Below, piece by piece: positions 6,117 through 8,195 of a stretch of 8,195 bases of DNA. The translations under genes and the position numbers were made by a program. The stretch covers positions 1 through 8,195 of the forward strand of contig SKZG01000234.1 in assembly GCA_007127495.1 (NCBI GenBank), in the 5' to 3' direction. This DNA comes from Planctomycetales bacterium (GTDB lineage: Bacteria > Planctomycetota > Planctomycetia > Pirellulales > Thermoguttaceae). How positions within the stretch are numbered: the first letter of the stretch is position 1; every line of letters begins with the position of its first letter. The notes beneath the pieces are model-generated. The model made no database searches. It had not been told where the DNA came from and was given only the letters and a program-made list of their open reading frames with translations.

Positions 6117-7400
6117 TTACACAAAACGCAATAGCCCGTATTTCTTCTTGCCGCTGCGCAGCACGATCGTGCTTTCACCCACGAGGTCATCGAGGGTCAG
6201 GCATCGGTCGAGTTCGCCGGCGCGGCGGTTGTTCACGTAGGCGCCGCCGTGGGTGATCGTGCGGCGGGCCTCGCCCTTGCTCTTGGCCAGCCCGGCCGCG
6301 ACGAGGGCGTCGGCCATGGGCAGGCCGTTGCCCTGGAGCTTCTCGCGCGGCAGTTCGCGGCTGGGCACGTCGGCGAAAATGCCCTGAAGCTGCGCTTCGG
6401 GAAGCTCGCCAATCTCGGCCCCGAAGAAGATCTGCGTCGCGCGTTCGGCAATGGTCAAGCCGTCTGGGCCGTGTACCAGGCGGGTCAGTTCGGCGGCCAG
6501 GCAACGCTGCGCAGTGCGCCGCCCGCGGTCGGCCTCGTGCTCCGCCAGCACGCGGTCAATCGTATCCTGTCCAAGGTCGGTAAAGAACCGCAGGCAGGTG
6601 GCCACGTCGGCGTCGTCGAGGTTGATCCAGTACTGGTAGAACTGGTACGGGCTGGTTTTTTCGGGGTCGAGCCACAGCGCTCCCGACTCACTCTTGCCCA
6701 TTTTTTGCCCGTCACTCCTGGTCAGCAGGGGGCAGGTCATGCCGTAAAGTTGCACGCCGCGCAGCCGCCGGGCAAGGTCGATTCCGGCCGTGATGTTGCC
6801 CCACTGGTCGCTGCCGCCCACCTGCACCTCGCAGGCGTATTCATTGAACAGATGCACGAAGTCGTACGCCTGGAGCAGCATGTAGCTGAACTCGGTGTAG
6901 CTGAGGCCGGCATCGGTGCGTTCCAGACGACTGCGCACAGAGTCTTTTGCCAGCATGACGTTGACGGGAAAATGCTTGCCAACGTCGCGTAGGAACTCGA
7001 GGTACCCGAACCGGCCCATCCAGTCGAAATTATTCACCAGCACCGCCGCGCCGGGCCCGGCATCGAAGTTCAGGAACCGGCGGAGTTGTGGCTCCATGCC
7101 GGCAACGTTCGCTCGAAGCTGATCGACGGAAAGCAGGTTGCGTTCTTCGCTCTTGCCGCTGGGATCGCCGATCATGCCGGTAGCCCCGCCCACCAGGGCG
7201 ATGGGCCGGTGCCCCGCCTGCTGAAACCGGCGCAGGATCATCAGGGCCATCAGGTGGCCTACGTGGAGGCTGTCGGCGGTGGGATCGAAGCCGGCGTACA
7301 CGCTGCGCGGCTTTTCCACCAGCCAGGCAGGCAACCCGGCGTCGTCGGTCGACTGGTGGATCAGACCCCGCCAGCGGAGTTCAGCAATAACGTCGTGCAT
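6117..7400 (-). CDS. tyrS: tyrosyl-tRNA synthetase (TyrRS)
   Basis: A cytosolic class I aminoacyl-tRNA synthetase that activates tyrosine with ATP and charges tRNA-Tyr. At 427 residues it is the normal length for the bacterial TyrS type. The Rossmann catalytic domain carries the HIGH-type motif HVGH (46-49), the GGATGMIGDPSGK segment (71-83), the tyrosine-pocket run YMLLQAYD (173-180), VGGSDQWGNI (194-203) and the KMSKS-type loop KMGKS (233-237). The C-terminal S4 RNA-binding domain spans about 360-427, including GEARRTITHGGAYVN. All key motifs are intact. It starts with ATG 6 bp after ispD; the only ribosome-binding candidate, AAGGA (7404-7408), overlaps the ispD stop codon and sits just 3 nt from the ATG, suggesting translational coupling. 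It is the middle gene of the apparent three-gene operon. Confidence 0.97.
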   Translation of the reverse strand: MHDVIAELRWRGLIHQSTDDAGLPAWLVEKPRSVYAGFDPTADSLHVGHLMALMILRRFQQAGHRPIALVGGATGMIGDPSGKSEERNLLSVDQLRANVAGMEPQLRRFLNFDAGPGAAVLVNNFDWMGRFGYLEFLRDVGKHFPVNVMLAKDSVRSRLERTDAGLSYTEFSYMLLQAYDFVHLFNEYACEVQVGGSDQWGNITAGIDLARRLRGVQLYGMTCPLLTRSDGQKMGKSESGALWLDPEKTSPYQFYQYWINLDDADVATCLRFFTDLGQDTIDRVLAEHEADRGRRTAQRCLAAELTRLVHGPDGLTIAERATQIFFGAEIGELPEAQLQGIFADVPSRELPREKLQGNGLPMADALVAAGLAKSKGEARRTITHGGAYVNNRRAGELDRCLTLDDLVGESTIVLRSGKKKYGLLRFV

Positions 7401-7406
7401 GGTTCC

Positions 7407-8147
7407 TTACCGCCACAAATCATCGTCAGCGAACGGGTGGATGGGCCCGGCGAGCTTGGGCTTGGGCAGGGCCTTCAGGGCCTGTTCCGCCAGGCGCTGG
7501 TCCTCTTTGGTCGTGATCTTCAGGTTTACCGGCGAGCCGGCCACCACAGTAACCGGCTTGCCCAGGCGCTCGACGAGCTGCGCGTCGTCGGTGGCATTGA
7601 AGCCGCCGCGGCGGGCGTACGCCTGCTCGATCAACTCGCGGCGGAACACCTGCGGGGTTTGGGCCTCCCAAAGGCCCTCCCGCGATACGGTTTCGGTAAT
7701 GTGGTGGTTTTCGGCCACCCGTTTGAGCGTTCCCGCCACCGGGACGGCGAAAATGGCCGCGCCGGTCTTCTCGGCGGCTTCGAAGATGCGGTCGATCCAT
7801 GCGTCGGCGAGGCAGGGTCGGGCGGCATCGTGGATGCATACGAACTCAGCCTCCGGCTTCAGCTTCTTCAGTGCGGCCTCGATCGAGTCGGCCCGCTCCC
7901 GCCCCCCGTCGACCACGTCGATCCCCAGGATGGCCACGTTCGAGCCGAACTTGAAAAAGAAGTCGTCGCGGTCCTCGGCCGAGATGACCAGGATAAGCTG
8001 CACCACGTCGTTGCGGTTGAGGAATCGCTCGGCCGAGTGCAGCCACACGGCCCTGCCGGCCAGCGGTGCGAACGGCTTCCGGTAATGCGCATCCTTGAAA
8101 CGGCGGCTCTTGCCCGCAGCGGGCAGGATGACGGCAAATTTCGGCAT
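7407..8147 (-). CDS. ispD: 2-C-methyl-D-erythritol 4-phosphate cytidylyltransferase (IspD)
   Basis: The cytosolic third enzyme of the non-mevalonate (MEP) isoprenoid pathway: it joins CTP and MEP to give CDP-methylerythritol and pyrophosphate. The 246-residue protein shows the nucleotide-binding start LPAAGKSRRF (8-17), with Arg16 and Lys24 matching the catalytic Arg20 and Lys27 of E. coli IspD, then GGRERADS (81-88), HDAARP (106-111), QTPQVF (163-168), TDDA (186-189) and NLKITTKED (208-216). It is not fused to IspF. A tail of about 19 residues (228-246) extends beyond the usual end. The ATG is supported by AAGAGGAG at 8155-8162 on the complementary strand, with AGGAG 7 nt from the start. It is the first gene of the ispD-tyrS-membrane protein run; its promoter must lie mostly beyond the window edge. 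Confidence 0.96.
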   Translation of the reverse strand: MPKFAVILPAAGKSRRFKDAHYRKPFAPLAGRAVWLHSAERFLNRNDVVQLILVISAEDRDDFFFKFGSNVAILGIDVVDGGRERADSIEAALKKLKPEAEFVCIHDAARPCLADAWIDRIFEAAEKTGAAIFAVPVAGTLKRVAENHHITETVSREGLWEAQTPQVFRRELIEQAYARRGGFNATDDAQLVERLGKPVTVVAGSPVNLKITTKEDQRLAEQALKALPKPKLAGPIHPFADDDLWR

Positions 8148-8154
8148 GGTACGA

Positions 8155-8162
8155 CTCCTCTT
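8155..8162 (-). promoter_or_regulatory. strong ribosome binding site of ispD
   Basis: AAGAGGAG on the minus strand, with AGGAG 7 nt before the ATG at 8147. It fixes the ispD start. The same octamer precedes the plus-strand secreted protein gene at 3148-3155. Confidence 0.8.
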
Positions 8163-8167
8163 GGTAG

Positions 8168-8187
8168 GATGGACATTCCTGTCCGTC
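8168..8187. repeat. short palindromic hairpin upstream of ispD
   Basis: GATGGACA (8168-8175) pairs with TGTCCGTC (8180-8187) around TTCC: eight pairs, one of them a T-G wobble. It ends 5 bp from the ispD ribosome binding site. I associate GGACA-TTCC-TGTCC palindromes with interspersed repeats in planctomycete genomes, from memory and unverified. The window ends 8 bp later, so the full unit cannot be seen. Confidence 0.4.
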
Positions 8188-8195
8188 GGCTAGAC

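Noticed and set aside
6249..6992. Plus-strand open frame of 247 codons opposite tyrS
   Set aside because: tyrS on the minus strand has every expected motif; the plus frame shows no domain.
7279..8085. Plus-strand open frame of 268 codons opposite tyrS and ispD
   Set aside because: It spans two well-supported minus-strand genes and is Ser/Arg-rich noise.
8111..8125. Perfect palindrome TGCCCGC-A-GCGGGCA just inside ispD
   Set aside because: It falls on the codons of the conserved LPAAGK motif, so coding constraint in GC-rich DNA explains it.

Overview
This window looks like a GC-rich chromosomal segment from a planctomycete (Planctomycetota, perhaps Pirellulales-like). That placement is inference. 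It rests on the base composition, a DUF1680 glycosidase next to an SGLT-type sodium:sugar symporter, a large secreted protein of unknown function, and the sequence style of the IspD and TyrRS proteins. No phylogenetic marker was tested.

Layout: five genes, a left plus-strand half and a right minus-strand half that converge near 5369-5439. On the plus strand there is first the 3' part of a GH127/DUF1680 beta-L-arabinofuranosidase-like gene, cut by the window edge. A 164-bp gap follows with a near-consensus sigma70-type promoter. Then come a complete SGLT-like symporter gene, a 187-bp gap containing a strong nested inverted-repeat structure, and a 734-residue secreted protein that appears to be built from two homologous halves. 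On the minus strand, reading right to left, ispD (isoprenoid synthesis), tyrS (tyrosyl-tRNA synthetase) and a small membrane-anchored unknown protein are packed with gaps of 6 and 5 bp and probably form one operon. The first 48 bp upstream of ispD contain a compact hairpin at the window edge.

How the genes work together: the glycosidase and the symporter may form a carbohydrate-use pair, with release of sugar from arabinose-containing glycans followed by Na+-driven uptake. The symporter has its own promoter, so the link is by neighbourhood only. The ispD-tyrS-membrane protein operon is housekeeping. No mobile element, CRISPR array, tRNA or rRNA was recognised.

No clearly new multi-gene system is visible. 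The parts most worth a second look are the internally duplicated secreted protein, the nested inverted repeats after the symporter gene, and two adjacent fold-back structures packed into the convergent gene junction.
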